A stretch of 64,000 nucleotides of DNA from Leptasterias polaris (GCA_037783415.1 JAZGTN010000094.1:496001-560000), one strand, 5' to 3'. Positions 40,601-55,600 are shown, counted from the first letter of the stretch. Program-made: numbers and translations. Notes: a model not told the origin generated them from the letters alone.

Positions 40601-43600
40601 TCAGTTAAAACTGGTAGGTCATAGACTACTGGATACAGTTATTCAGTTAAAACTGGTAGGTCATAGACTACTGGATACAGTCATTCAGTCAACACTGGTA
40701 GGTCATAGACTACTGGATACAGTAATTCAGTTAAAACTGGTAGATCATAGACTACTGGATACAGTAATTCAGTCAACACTGGTAGGTCATAGACTACTGG
40801 ATACAGTAATTCAGTCAACACTGGTAGGTCATAGACTACTGGATACAGTAATTCAGTTAAAACTGGTAGGTCATAGACTACTGGATACAGTTATTCAGTT
40901 AAAACTGGTAGGTCATAGACTACTGGATACAGTAATTCAGTTAATACTGGTAGATCATAGACTACTGGATACAGTTATTCAGTTAAAACTGGTAGGTCAT
41001 AGACTACTGGATACAGTAATTCAGTTAATACTGGTAGGTCATAGACTACTGGATATAGTAATTCAGTTAAAACTGGTAGGTTAAAGACTAGTGGTTACAG
41101 TAATTCAGTTAAAACTGGTAGATCATAGACTACTGGATACAGTAATTCAGTCAACACTGGTAGGTCATAGACTACTGGATACAGTAATTCAGTTAAAACT
41201 GGTAGGTCAAAGACTACTGGATACAGTAATTCAGTTAAAACTGGTAGGTCAAAGACTACTGGATACAGTAATTCAGTTAATACTGGTCGGTCATAGACTA
41301 CTGGATATAGTAATTCAGTTAAAACTGGTAGGTCATAGACTACTGGATACAGTAATTCAGTTAATACTGGTCGGTCATAGACTACTGGATATAGTAATTC
41401 AGTTAAAACTGGTAGATCATACACTACTGGATACAGTAATTCAGTTAATACTGGTCGGTCATAGACTACTGGATACAGTAATTCAGTTAATACTGGTCGG
41501 TCATAGACTACTGGATACAGTAATTCAGTTAAAACTGGTAGGTCAAAGACTACTGGATACAGTCATTCAGTTAAAACTGGTAGATCATACACTACTGGAT
41601 ACAGTAATTCAGTTAAAACTGGTAGGTCATAGACTACTGGATATAGTAATTCAGTTAAAACTGGTAGGTCATAGACTACTGGATACAGTAATTCAGTTAA
41701 TACTGGTAGGTCAAAGACTACTGGATACAGTAATTCAGTTAATACTGGTAGGTCATAGACTACTGGATACAGTAATTCAGTTAATACTGGTAGGTCATAG
41801 ACTACTGGATATAGTAATTCAGTTAATACTGGTAGGTCAAAGACTACTGGAAACAGTAATTCAGTCAACACTGGTAGGTCATAGACTACTGGATACAGTA
41901 ATTCAGTTAAAACTGGTAGGTTATAGACTACTGGATACAGTTATTCAGTTAATACTGGTAGGCCAAAGACTACTGGAAACAGTAATTCGGTCAACACTGG
42001 TAGGTCATATTATTTTCTTAAACTTTCAAAGTAATTTTGTTTTTGAGAATAACATATTCACAATGAAACCCGACTAAACTAAGTAAAGAAAACAAACATT
42101 CTCATAATTTTTGTTTTCTTTTTCTTTTCTCTTTTGAGAAAGTATGGATTGTCCTTGGCATGGTTGTATGTTAGCCAGTCAACTGACCGTAACCATAAAC
42201 AGGATGTTGTGAAGTTGTTCTTAGTGTTCATTAAAACGTCGATTGTTGATAAGTTTGGAAAAGTTTGGCTGAAAAAGACGTCAACCGATGTGAAGTGGTT
42301 AAGACTTGTTCACCTCAATATCCCTTTCTTTTCGTTAATGTTGTAGGTATTAAAGGTTTGAAGTTTTCTACTTTTCCTTGGCTTGCTTTAACCCCCACTG
42401 ACAGACATGTGTTGATATCAACCAACAGGTACGTCCAGATATTGCACATTTTATTAAACAAGTAATAAATCTTTCTGTAATTATGGTAACTTTTTGACGT
42501 TCTAATTTATCAGAAAAAGAATAAATTTGTTGACATCATTGTTGATTATTATTAACCTACCGATCAGCTTAGAAATAAGTGGGTCTACAGTCTCAGCTTT
42601 TGTAAGAATCTTTCTTTTTGCACTGAGCTGACCAACAATACTCAGACTGAATGGAGGGAAGGCATGCTGTTTTAACGTGTGGTCGAACCAGTGGTCACAT
42701 TACGAAAGACTAGCTGTGTTTCAAGTTTATACATTCAACTGTTAATACAGTGTGACAATTAACATTGACTACTCCCATGTATCCTAAGGGAATGTCATGA
42801 AACATATATAAGTGAACTGTTTCTTCATGGCAATAGAACAAGTTTGATGAAGACATACTATGGAAGCACTATTTGTTTAAGAATGATGATAGACTAATTC
42901 TGATTAACTGCTTCCTTTTTGGAACAACAAATGATTGAGAAGGGACTATCCCAAATAAACAAAGACTAATCTTAATCATAAGAGGCTACCTAAACACTCC
43001 AAATACTGGCCTTAACTTTAAACTGCAACCACTGATTGCATTGGCTATGATGCCCTGCTAAGTTGACTTTAATGCCCCTTCCAAAAATGCACAGGTCAAG
43101 CATGCCCTTTTTTTAGAACAAACTCTTTGATGTACAATTAAGTCGCATGACAATCGACCACCTAGTATTGTGTCTTAAGCCAACTGTAAATTTAGAGCTG
43201 AACAGTTATGACCATTCACCTATATAGAGTAAGTCACTTTCTTTCTAGAGTTGCGTTAAAACAAAAGCTCAATTGGACAGTTTTCAAGTGTCAAAATGCC
43301 AAAGACCTGGGGAAAAAATTGATGTTTCAAAGTGATCAGCAAAAATTGTGCAACATTTTATCTGACATAAGCTAACAATTCTCAATCTTAATGTTTTGGC
43401 TTTGTGCCCCTTTAGTTGGCATTGGTGCTTCCTGGAATTTTGATGAAGCTAAGGTCAAAAGTGGCCTGCCCTGTTTTCCCTTTAGATCAAGGCCTGTCAT
43501 ATAGAGTTATGATTAGATGTTTCAGGCCGATGGTATGTACATGTAATGACCAAATTAAGTTAGCTCAGTAATACACAAGAAGTTGAAGCAATGGTATGCT

Positions 43601-46600
43601 ATGGTGTCTTTTTTAAAAGTGTACACATTGTTTACTCCTCATTAGTTCACTATGTAGTCCCAGACCAAGCCTGGTTCTTACCTCATGTGAATTTGTCAGT
43701 GATGTGGTTCTTAAAGACTTTCCAGCTGAGATTTTCCTACAGAGGCCAAGCATCGCTAAGGTTTGTGTTTTGTTTCAATGCTTGTCACAGTGATTGATAG
43801 TTTCTTGAATAGTTTTTCAGAAATATGCTTTAAAAACATGTTTTTGTTGTAGTGTATTCAGCTTTGAAAAATAACCAATTATAAAAAACGAGAATGGTGC
43901 TGACATAAACTATGTGTACACATTTTCAGGACAAAATGTAACATTTAGTTCCTTTGTAATTAGTCAACAATCTAAAGGAAATCCATATAAAGCGCTTTCA
44001 TATTTGAGTTTCTGTCAATATTTAACTCGTGATATTGTAATTTTAAAATTGGAACTTCATAGCAACTTTCTAGCAAAGTTGACTCCTTGCTTCTGATTGA
44101 TCAACAACAGTGCAATTATATTCTTGTGTATAACACCAAATTAGATCTTTGTCATTTGATTGGAGGATTATACTTGTACATGTAGGTCATGTGCCATTCA
44201 TTAACATTATAAACTCAGCAACTGTACATCTTGGTACATGTAGTGCATTTTCGTCTTATCTTTTTTTATTATTGCATGCTGCCACTCATGGATACTAGTT
44301 AATTACTGCATGTTTTTCACTGCATTTGCATTTAATGCATTTTGTGGGTAATTAGCTGTATCATCAACTGAATTACAGAGTCTGATTTCCTTGCTTGGTC
44401 TAAAGCCATTGAGTAGTGGGGATCATTCTATACCTTTGAGTGCCATGAAATGCTTGAGGGAGTTGTCATCACTTCTTATGTCAAGACATGAATTCTACCA
44501 TGATCCAGCCCTCTACTGTCCCAAACAAGGTCAGTTCTTGTACTTTAGTTGTATTTATAATGTTAAAATGTTTAAATGGGTTAACTCTCGATCCATTCAA
44601 TCAAATGTTTCCCAAATGCTCATTAGTTGCTGTTTTATCAATTTTTCTTTCCTATGTTGTATTTTAAAGATAAAAACATGTACATGAATTGTGCATTTTC
44701 TTAAGACCTTAGTGAAAACAGAGACTTTAGAAAATTGCAAATGATGCCATTCATAATGTCAAGCAGAGTAACTCAATGCCAGTAAACAAACAATGCAAAA
44801 GTTCAGGTCTATAAGGAGCATGCTTGTTGGTAGAACTGTGAATCAGAACAGTACAGATACAGATACTTTTTCCAAACTGCTCTTGTCATTTGGAATGAGA
44901 TCTCTGCCACATTGTGTAAACTACCTCCATTAACACCTTCAAAAGGAAACTTAAATTTCACTTGTTCAAATACTAATTCATGTAGTACTGGTCCTCTGTA
45001 TTCATATAGATATCTTGATCGCTTGTATGCAAGATGCAAGATTAGCATAAATTATTACTATTATAAATGTTCTCATCCAATTCTTTAAATGACTGGCTTT
45101 GATTTATAGTTTGAAACAGATTGTTCCTTTTGTTCCTTGGCCCATCATCAAAGCTTTTTATCGTTGCCTTCTTAGCCTTAACCACAAATTTGCATTCTGA
45201 CTATGGTCATGCCTTACCTTAACATGGTACTTCTTCATTCATTTATTCATGGAGTATTGCATTGAACTCTTATTCATTTGTTTTACTTTACTGAGATCTC
45301 TCGTCAGCGTACTAATTTGACCATTCATCAGGCATTTCCAACACTGCTGTTTTCCTGTCCTAGTTTAATGATGCTTTTACACCTAATTTTCTTTAACGAC
45401 TGCCTCTACAAAAGAAAGATGGATAAGTTCTTTCTAGTGTTTAGGTAAACTTAATACCTACCTACCCAAGGTTTTTATTTAGCACAGGTGATGAATCTGC
45501 TAGCCTCTTTCTTTTCAAAAACTTGGCGCAATGCTAGAACACTACATCCATTTGACCCTTTAGCTGCTTCCAGTGTCTTTTGAATCTTGGTCCTAGTCTG
45601 TACCTCATCCTCTGTGAAGATCATACTCTTCTTTTCCTCTATGCCAATGTCTTCCTGATCACCTTGCACTCCGGGTTGCAAAGCTTCCTCTTCATTCTTC
45701 AAATTAGCAGCCTCATCCTCCTGTACATGGTTGTCAATAATCTCAGGAATATCAGCTTTCACTGTCCTCCTCATCTCTTCTACTTTCATGCTTGTTAACC
45801 AATGATTCAGTGGGAATGTTTTTTAAAATACTGATCTGGTCTACAAGACGCTGGTCGCTTATCTCAAACATTCTTTTTTCTCTCCACATGCTAATTATCA
45901 TCCTTCTCTTTGCTGTTTTATCTGGCTCGCTCTTAATATAACACATTCCATCAGACTTCCTCTCTGGGAGTTCATCTGTAGTTCACCATTAGCTGTTTTA
46001 GCATCACAAAATTGTGAGAGAGTTGTACAGTTTAGTGGAAATAACCTACAGCAATGCTGTATAGTATAGAGACAGCTCATCACTGGATGTGACTGAAATT
46101 TTCTGCAGGATGCAAATTGTGAAGTCTACCCCAAAACAACCATTATGATTATAATTTGTATAACTATTATTGTTATTGTAAAAGACAAAAAACTATTTGT
46201 TTAAAGATTTTGGATCTCGGACAACCTCCTCGGCATCTTCTGGCACTGGAAGAGCATCTTGTTCAACTGGCCAATCAACTCTAAGTTCAGACTCAAGACC
46301 GTCTGTGATTGGACGAAATGAACCTCGCGTTAGAGGGGATGGTAGAGACAGAGATTCACCTAGTTCAGTGTAAGTAAACATTATTGCCCACTCTTCCAAT
46401 ACTAGTGCCACATACATGTAGGCACATGGAGCCTGTGCTTGCCTCTTACACACACAGCTAATGCAAGCAGCTTTCCATGCCATGCCATTGTTTAATGTGT
46501 TTAAATGCAAGGGATTTTGGACACATTACTCCAAATGAATTATCAACAAATGAATATTTTCATTTGTTACAATCATTTTAAAATGAATATATGCATACAG

Positions 46601-49600
46601 TATGCAGGAGCAATTGTAACAACATACACTAGTTTTTGTTTGCTTTCAAGTTTCTTTAAAAAGTGGAATTCTTAGTGTCAAATTTCAAGTTGTGGTCATG
46701 TGACTGAGATCAGGGTTTCCAGTCATTTTTTTATTGACATGAGTTATTTATATTTTTAATTTGACCAAATCCTAACATATTTTTGACGTATTGATAATGT
46801 CATTGATTATAGTATTTTTACGATTACATTTCAAAGAATATTTTATCGACGAAACCATGTTCAAATTCCCTACCACTTTGGCTGCAGAGCTCAAAACCAG
46901 GCTAGTAATTTCTTTTTTGCTTCAACTTCTGGTTTGGAATGGAAGGCAAGGTAAAACTGGGGTCATTTGTATATAACTTTTTAAAATGCTTTCCAACACC
47001 TTTCAAATTATGTAAAGACTGAAAATAACTTCAAAATTTTAAATTTTTTGAAATAATGTACATTGACTTAATTTAGTTTGTGGCATCATCATGATGTCAT
47101 AATGGTCATCTCTGTAATATGTTTTTATTATTTGTGAAGTTTAGTTTGAATTTAATTCAAGCTTTTCAGATGTGTTTTGTCGCCAGACAATTACTATACG
47201 AATAAAGAAGAAGCAATTCAAACATTGACATTAAGTTTTTATCACATCACAAAACCAGGTATTCGGGAACATATTTATGAAATTCTTGTAAACATCACAG
47301 AGTTATCACGAACACTTTTTGGAAGATTAACTGTCAATATCCGCTTGCAACAATGTGAAACAATTTCTCTATAAATAAAACATTTTAAAACTTGTTGGCA
47401 TTGGCTATTGAAGAAACAAAGGTTTAATTGTCATTTCATACGCAAGTCATTTGCAAGTTCCATAGACATTGGCTGCATAGCTGAAATTTAGGCTGTTCAT
47501 TTGTTTCCTGTTGTCACTAGAAGACAAGGTCAAACATTTTACCAGAAAGAAGAGGTTGAGATAATAGTCTCCAAACTGCAGTTGGTTTACTGTCATTCTT
47601 CAGATGACAGACATAATGATATAGAAATGTATAGAAATGTGGAGACAAACCTTAGACAGACACTTGAGATGCCAGGAGCTTCTATGGACACTTTGGAGCT
47701 TGAGTAGCACATTCAAAACAGTATCAAATCTCGTTTGTGCAGCATTTATGATGAAGACCATTACAACCCAACTCTGATTACTTATGGTATCTTCATGTTA
47801 TGTTGTAGAGACTCTAGTCCAATGGCTCCAGAGATCTCCGCTTCTGGTTCAGAAACAGACAGTGAAGATGCAATGATGCTTCAGTTCTCCCAGCTGACTC
47901 TTGCCCAGTTTACTTGCGATGTCCTCGTTCATGTCATTCCACTTCTTAAGACTGTTAACACTGAGATGATAATGTCTGCTGTGTATCTTCTGAGAGAGGT
48001 TTTGAGGTTGATAGAGATATCTATAACAGCTGACATATGGAATGATGAATGTGCTGCAGGCAGAGCATTGGTGAGTAAGCTGATAATTCAATCTCCACAA
48101 TTTTGATTTGAAAGAACTACTTGACTCTTCACAAAGTATTTCAATATCACAATTTAGTTTTAGTTTTCAACCCACACTTTAGTTTTTGTTTTTTAACCGT
48201 TTATAGACCATTCATTTCCATATAATCACGCCCAGACAATATTGTTAGTTTCTTTATTGAAATTTTGTCAGTAAAAATGTCAACATAAATAAAATGAAAG
48301 AGGAAAGTTAGTTTCTTGTTTAGAAATTGGGATACTATGTCAACATACTACGTCAGAAAATTTAATATGTGGCCATGACCTTTACTTTGACCTCTTTATG
48401 TGATAAGAAGTACCGTAATTTCCTGCGGATAAGGTGCTCGGCGCATAAGCCTCAGTACCTCAAATTACCAAAATAAGATTCAAGGGTTAACAAATAAGGT
48501 GCACCGCCGCATAAGACGCAACATATCTTTCACATTATACACGCTCGCCAAGTCCCATACTGCTTGTACATCAACACATGCAGGGGTCATTGTGCTGGTA
48601 TTATAAGCACACTTACCATAGCGCAAAGGGATCGTAATTTTATAATCACAAAGACGAGTAAAGCGTAACTGCTATTTTTTCATTATTATTTTGTTCATGT
48701 TCGTTTTATAACCATAGCTTTACAGTTTTCGTTTTACACAACGAGCGCGCGCAGATACACGTTTTCCCAACGTTTCCCAATGAACTGGCTGCTAGTCTTC
48801 GCTATCTCGCTTTTTTGAATACTACAATACATGCAAGAACCAACGAACGCTTTCTTAATAGTGCTTTCACATTAGGAACATACGTCCTCTGTTGGCGAAA
48901 TTCACAATAACATACAAAAACGACTTGTTTAATAAAGACTAGTACCTGTCATGTGATATAGCAGTGTACTGTGTGCAGCATTGATCGTCGTTCATTCGCG
49001 AGGGTATTGTTATTATTATTGTTGGCAGCAGTATGGCCAGTTTCTTCGTTCTTCGGTTAGTTTCATCAAAAATGTGAACGGTGTAGGTTTTATTTTAAGA
49101 AAAATGTGTAAGATTTCACATGGTTATCACATGATTTCACATGGTAATCATCACAATGAACTCAATCGAAATCAGATAAGGGGCACTGGAAGATAAGACG
49201 CAGTGACTTTTTTTTCCCTTTGAAAGTCAGATATAGACGCGTCTTATCCGCAGGAAATTACGGTAGGTTAAACTTTGCGGCCAATGGGCGTTTTGGTACA
49301 AGCCGCTTGTGGCCGCTATGGTTATGGTCGCTATGGCCGCTAAGGGTTAATAAACAATGACATTATGATAACTGTCACATTCCTGTAATGTTGCAGTTTA
49401 CAAAGCCTCCAAGTCAAATCTGTGAATTCTCAGTTTGAAAAGGAAGCTTTTTTAAAGTAATCCATAATAACCCATTGCCAAAATAAATGACTTCAAAACT
49501 TTGAACAAGCTCAAATTGCTAAAAGATGACTGTAAACTTGTCTTGGGCCAGCTTGTATTGCACTCCATTATGTGAGCCTTTTGTGCTTGCTGGTTACTAT

Positions 49601-52600
49601 TTCCAACCAGCGTTTTAGCTAGCGAGCTGTGCAGCCGTGTTTTGCACGTCCAGTTTTCTGAAAACACGGCCTATTTTTTTAAGCACGGCTTTTGTGCTGT
49701 AAATCAGGCCGTGCACCACATTTGTATAAAATGTCGGCTGAATTGAATGTTTTTCCCTTCAAAAAACATGACAAAAATATTTTTAAAATTTAATAATGTT
49801 GGAGAAAGACATGAAAACATTGTGACTCCGATGCATTTAATAATATATCCCCAAATAAGACGCAAGTTGCAGCATGTGTTAGTCGGGTACCCCATGTTTT
49901 GGTAAACGTTTTCGTGTGTAATTCTTTACACCGAAAGGCGGAATAAACTCTAGGAATCATACCACTCCCTTCGTTATCGCATGGATGCCCCCATTGACGA
50001 TTAGCCGTGTGGGATCTGTAAACTTGCAAGCTGTTTCAACCATAGAGCAAGCAAGTGTTTCAACGGACGAAACAAAGAGGGGAAATAACATAAAAGAAAC
50101 GAAAATTACCGTAACAGATTTTGTCAAGAAGGTAAAGGTTGACTCAAATTTCTCTCATTCTGTTTTTCGTAATTAAGCAGCCGTCAAATGCGATTGAAAA
50201 CATCAGCGGGCGAGTCAAAACTTTATTATTACCAACAATTCTGCTCTGGTCGTGAGAAACAATTATTTTCCTTGTCACAATTAAAAGAAGTGGGAAGGCC
50301 TACGGTGGTCAAGTCTCCGGTATTTTAAGCTTGTGAAAAGGTTCGAAATGTCCGAAATGTCCGAACATTTGTTCTGCCATGGCCGCGATCGTTGTAGATT
50401 TGATGCTCACTTGCCATCATTCACCGCTGTCTACGTACCACCACGCATCACACGCACCGTGCTTGTGGGTGGCACAGACCTATCCTATACACACAACCAC
50501 GTGTTTGTATGGTGCATGCAGCCACATGGTCCAAAGTCCATCTATTCAGCACACTGTGATTGGCTGTAGATAATATCCATATTCATGAAGAAAGCTTGGC
50601 TAGACTCCAACTCGGTACACGTTCACAAGTAAAAAGTACATGTAGTTCAGTCAGTCCGCAGCGCACACAAAATCCGTTCCTTTTCTTTGCGCTGTATGCA
50701 TGGCTCGGACGTGCGTGACCTCTCTTTGAATATTTAATGAGCTGGAACCGTTCGTGGAATTTGTGTAGTTTCTCAGTTTTTAGGTGCTAATTCACCAAAA
50801 TGTTCACACAATTGCTAAGATTAGGAGTATATCATCCATTTTGCTTTGAAAATAATTTACTTCACTGACATTTTAGTGGTGTATTTTGATCGTCAAATTT
50901 TGCTTCAAAACGAAACGAAACGAACACAATTACATCACAATATTTCTCTCTTACACATTCTCCCACACGCCAATACTTACATGGATGAATAGAAAATGTC
51001 ATACTCTGTCAGAAACTAGCTAGTTTCTGTCATAATTTTTTGTAGTCCAGTCAGGGCGCAAAAAATGCTGACGGTAGTCTAAAACGTCGTCCCATAAAAA
51101 GCCGCCATGATCGCACATGTAATTCCTGCATTCTGATTGGTCGAGACGGGCTGTGTGAACTGGCCCGCATGTACACTCATAACACATTTACTGGATTAAT
51201 CGCGACCTCTTTACTACGTTTTTAATAGCTTTGTATTAGCAACAGAAAACCTACTGACCCCATATTTCCGAGTAAACTTTATCTCAAAACCCTTATAATG
51301 CCTATAAATATAATGTTATAAATAACCCAAATTATAATGTCCATTAACACAGAAATCAACAAATTTATTGTCAACCAAATAAAAATGCAAAAAAACATAC
51401 ACGATACAGTAAATACACATACATTAGGTAATCTATATGCAATAAATAAATTGTTCTGCTGCTTCAGCAACTTTCATATAACAACTCTCAGGTAAGTCAG
51501 TAAACAAAATAAAAAATCATTGTCATCATTTTTTTCTACGGCTAATTAAGTGTTTTTGTGCATGGCTTATTTTAACTGACAAAACTTGGAATAATACACT
51601 ACATGTGCATACTTTGAATTTAAATGTCATCTTTTGAGGACCTTAAAAAAGAATAAAGGTTTCACAGCATTTGTGAAAACCCATCATAGATGGTTGTGTT
51701 TTTTTTATATAACTTCCTTCATAGTTCTCGTATTTATAAACACGTCATTAGCAAACAATGAAAGGCAAAGCAAAACCAGTTTGTACAGACATAACCAGAC
51801 TTGGTATGGGACTGGTTGCAAAATACCAACTGTCGAAGAGAGATCGAGTGTGTATTTCCGTAATCCGGCTGAGTTGGCCGAGCTGATGAGGGGCCTTTAT
51901 CGAGTCGGTGGCCATGACGGGGTTGGCTATTGAAACCTGCAAATAAATAAAAGTACAAGAGCGATTGTAAAAAAACCTTTCCGAACATGTTTCCATCTTA
52001 GTTGCGATAATCGTAACTCTTCATGCCGTCGGGAGGTTGGAGGGATACAATTCCGTCAAGAGGATGGAGGGGTACGATTATTGTATCTAGCTTCCATTTA
52101 TACCAATCTTCAGGACAAATATTTTGAAAAACTCACGGAAACAACATTTTAATAGTCCGGCACAATTGAAAATTGTATTACGAAAATGTAAAAACTAAAA
52201 TTGATGATTGATAATTGTGTTGGTTTCAAGGTTGGGGTACAGGATTTGAATTAATGTACATGTAATACTAAAAACAAATGTCTGTTTTTAATCGATAAAT
52301 ATTTTTGCAGAATCCAAAGGTGTTTGAATTTCATACGTAACATGTACATGGAAAAAATGAATCAATGTAAAAACTGCACTACTTAATACGGTGTTCTTTT
52401 GTGTGTTTTTTTTTTTTACAATAATTTTAGCATGGCGGTGCTTTCAATAACTGTCAATTCTTCTTAAAAAGAACAAAAGCCATTGATTGAGTTTGTTATT
52501 ACTTAAAATAAATCAACTTCAATTCAGTCTTCAGAGAGGAATCAATGTATAGAACCCAAAAAATAAAAATAATGTAGATCTCACAAAAATTAGTTTACTT

Positions 52601-55600
52601 TAATTTATTTCCCATTATTAATTGCTATGTGCATTTGTAGTTATTTTATATTCTAATAAAATTAAAATGATTAAATACAATTACAAAGTTAAACTGTGTT
52701 TTGTGTGGATACTAAAAATTATGTAGCTAGCTGTATAGCTTTAGTGTCGTAATTACAGCCTTTTGCATTTATATTGGCCCTGCCTGTCGTTGTATCACAT
52801 GGTTTTACAACGCACACACAACCCACAGGACGTCGTCGTAAACACGGCCGACAAAATAAAAAAATGGCGAAATCGCGCAGATTACTTTCCCTGCTAGAGA
52901 CATGCACGAACTCTCCCACATAGAAAAACACATACCAAAAGACAGCATGTGCATTCATCTACCCGAATCTTAAGTTTTTCCCGACAATTTTTTGTAGTCC
53001 AGTCAGGGCGCAAAAAGTACAGTACCACCTCAAAATAATCCTGAGAAATTACCCTTTGTTTGACAGTGATTAAAGTTAGGTAAATTCCATTAAAAATAGC
53101 CAAAACTTACATCATTAGAAAGGAGATTTCACGACTCAGACTCTCATCACGCCATCTTGTACACACACTACACATGCAGTGCGTTATGGTACGATAAACA
53201 CAGGCCGGTCGAAGTCTTGTTCTTTCACGAACGTTTCTCGCGCGCTCGCTGTGGTTTTCTCTGTGCAAAGAAAATACGGGATTTGACCTCATTAACGCGG
53301 GCGCTGCGGACTGACTGTAGTTGTACAGTGTTGAGGATTTCTGTACTACATACGCCCTGTACTGAGGCTACTAAAACATCGAGAACGTTCGCTGGTTTTA
53401 ACGTTGCCTCCGTGATGCCACCGAAGTGCGGTGTATCATCGGACGTGGTGCTTCGTTAATTTTTCATCAATGCTGAACTGCTTGTTGAATTGCGATGACG
53501 CCGTTGCAAAAAATGTTCTGATTTAATAGATCTTCAATTTCAAATCTATAGAAATGGTTGTTGATGAAAAAACACCATTAAAGGCATGTACACGTTTGGT
53601 AATTACTCAAAATATATATTAGCATAAAAACTTACTTGGTAACGAGCAAGGGAGAGCTGTTGATAGTATAAAACATTGTGAGAAACGACTCCCTCTGAAG
53701 TAACGTAGTTTTTGAGAAAGAGGTAATTTATCACTAAAATAATAAAAGACTTCTGGCCAGAAGCCTTTTATTCCTATCTGAAAGCACACTAATTTGTACA
53801 ACACGGGTGTTTTTTCTTTCATCATTTTCTTGCAACTTCAATGACCAATTGAGCCCAAATTTTCACAGGCTTGTTATTTTATGCATATGTTGGGATACAC
53901 CAAGTGAGAATACTGGTCTTTGACAATTACAAAACGTGTTCAGTGCCTTTAAGGGCAAAAGTTAGGCGATGGCGATTGTTCAATACATAGTAATGCAAAC
54001 TCCGATTCCGTGGTTTCCCCCCACATTCTTCAAAATGTGCACATATCACATGCGGGCCAATGGAAAAGAAATTGCGAGCGAATTAAGTTTGATTTTAGTC
54101 CATCCAGCAAAAAACAAAAACAAAACAGAACACCAGTTTAGGAAAGCACATCTTAATTACCGGTAAACAAAAAAAAATTAAGCTAACATTTTACAATATC
54201 AATTATCATTTTAAAAAAAGGGAGGCAAAACGATTAAAACAATAATTTGACAATAATACATATTATTCAATCAAAAAATTCACAATGACAGCCAATCATT
54301 ATATTAAGGTAATCTGAAATTTGCCAAAAGGTTAAACAAATTATTGTGAAATTTTAAAGATTCTTTGGCCTATGTATTACAATACATCCTTTACAATTGT
54401 TAAATTGTAATTCTTGTGTTATTGATTTTTGTGGTCTAAACAAAGTTTCATCCTAAAGGACAAACAAGTTAATTTCTTAGAATGAACTCCACAAAAAAAA
54501 GTATTTATAGGAGCCTACATTGCAACCCAAATTCAGGGCATCGAATACATCAGCGAATAAGACCGTATACAACCAGTAACTTAAGCTTCCTGCTGGGCCT
54601 TAAAACAATTGATAAACAAAGTTACGTTTTCAAGGTAATTTGAACAAGTTTGTGCACTCTGTGTGGATTTTCGGTGAAAAAAGTTGGACACCCTGTTTTT
54701 CAATTTGCACACCCACTTTTCAAATCCTAGCTAAAACACTGTTTCCAACCTATCTGTAGATCTATGTAATGCAAAGCCTAAAGATCTTCCATCTTGGAAA
54801 TTTCATATGAACCTCATTACAAAAATTATATGTTCAGCAGATGTCGATAGTGAATAGTGAAAGGACTACATACACTGCTGACTGTTTGGACTCAATGATA
54901 GATTAACTTGTTGAATTAGTTTAATCTTAGTAATTAAAGTTAACCCCAGTAATCCGCATCGTCTGTGCTAAGCTTTTTCACTCATTCCACAATCATTGTC
55001 ATTGTTTTTCTACAATCATCAGTCAGTAGTTATGTTTGTTGTAACTACAAACTTGCAAAACTTATAGTTTTTGCATTTATTTCAGTTAAAATGTTTAGTT
55101 CTAATGTTGCAGTATTATACTCTGTGTATTATACTAACTGCATGTTCTGATGGAGTAGTTCAGGTAGTCTCTGTACATATACATGTCTGAGCATAGTTAG
55201 TGTACACTGGTTAATTTATTGATTTTATTTCAACAGATGGATAAGTTATGTGAGAGTTTTGATAACCTTGGTGAAGTCATTCAGTATCATTATCAGCACT
55301 GCCACAATGATGACCATCAAGCGCCTACTATTGTTTCTAAAGATAGTTTGTTTAATCACCGTCTCTCCATGATTGCCATCCTCTCATTGGTCAAGAATCT
55401 ACTGCAACATGTTGTTCCTCTTGACAAGGTAAATTAAACCCATTAAAGTAGTTTGAATCAAAATAAGTAATTCACACAAGTGCCAGTCAGCAGGCAGTCA
55501 TCAAGAGAAGTCACCAACTCTTCAACTATGAAAACTTGTAGACAATTTAAACATATTTACTTTGACTGATAAGTAGTCTCTGTACATGCATGTCTGAGCC

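Noticed and set aside
39368..42008. Regular repeats that could suggest a CRISPR array
   Set aside because: Units are contiguous without unique spacers, and the DNA is eukaryotic.
39579..42077. Long open frames of 501 and 328 codons in plus frame 2, and 315 codons on the minus strand
   Set aside because: They come from the 42 bp period, which keeps a frame open when one unit has no stop in it. They have no start context, no domain and lie in an RTTN intron.
47501..47707. Frame as an additional RTTN exon between exons 7 and 8
   Set aside because: Exon 7 (phase 1) joins exon 8 at 47811 directly in frame; this frame would need extra unsupported splice sites.
49985..50176. 63-residue frame as a possible extra RTTN exon
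   Set aside because: It lies inside the hAT element, and exons 8 and 9 already join in phase 0.
51634..51933. 99-residue frame with a hydrophobic N-terminal segment
   Set aside because: Lies inside the hAT element, has no recognisable domain and no conserved neighbour; the hydrophobic segment alone is weak evidence.
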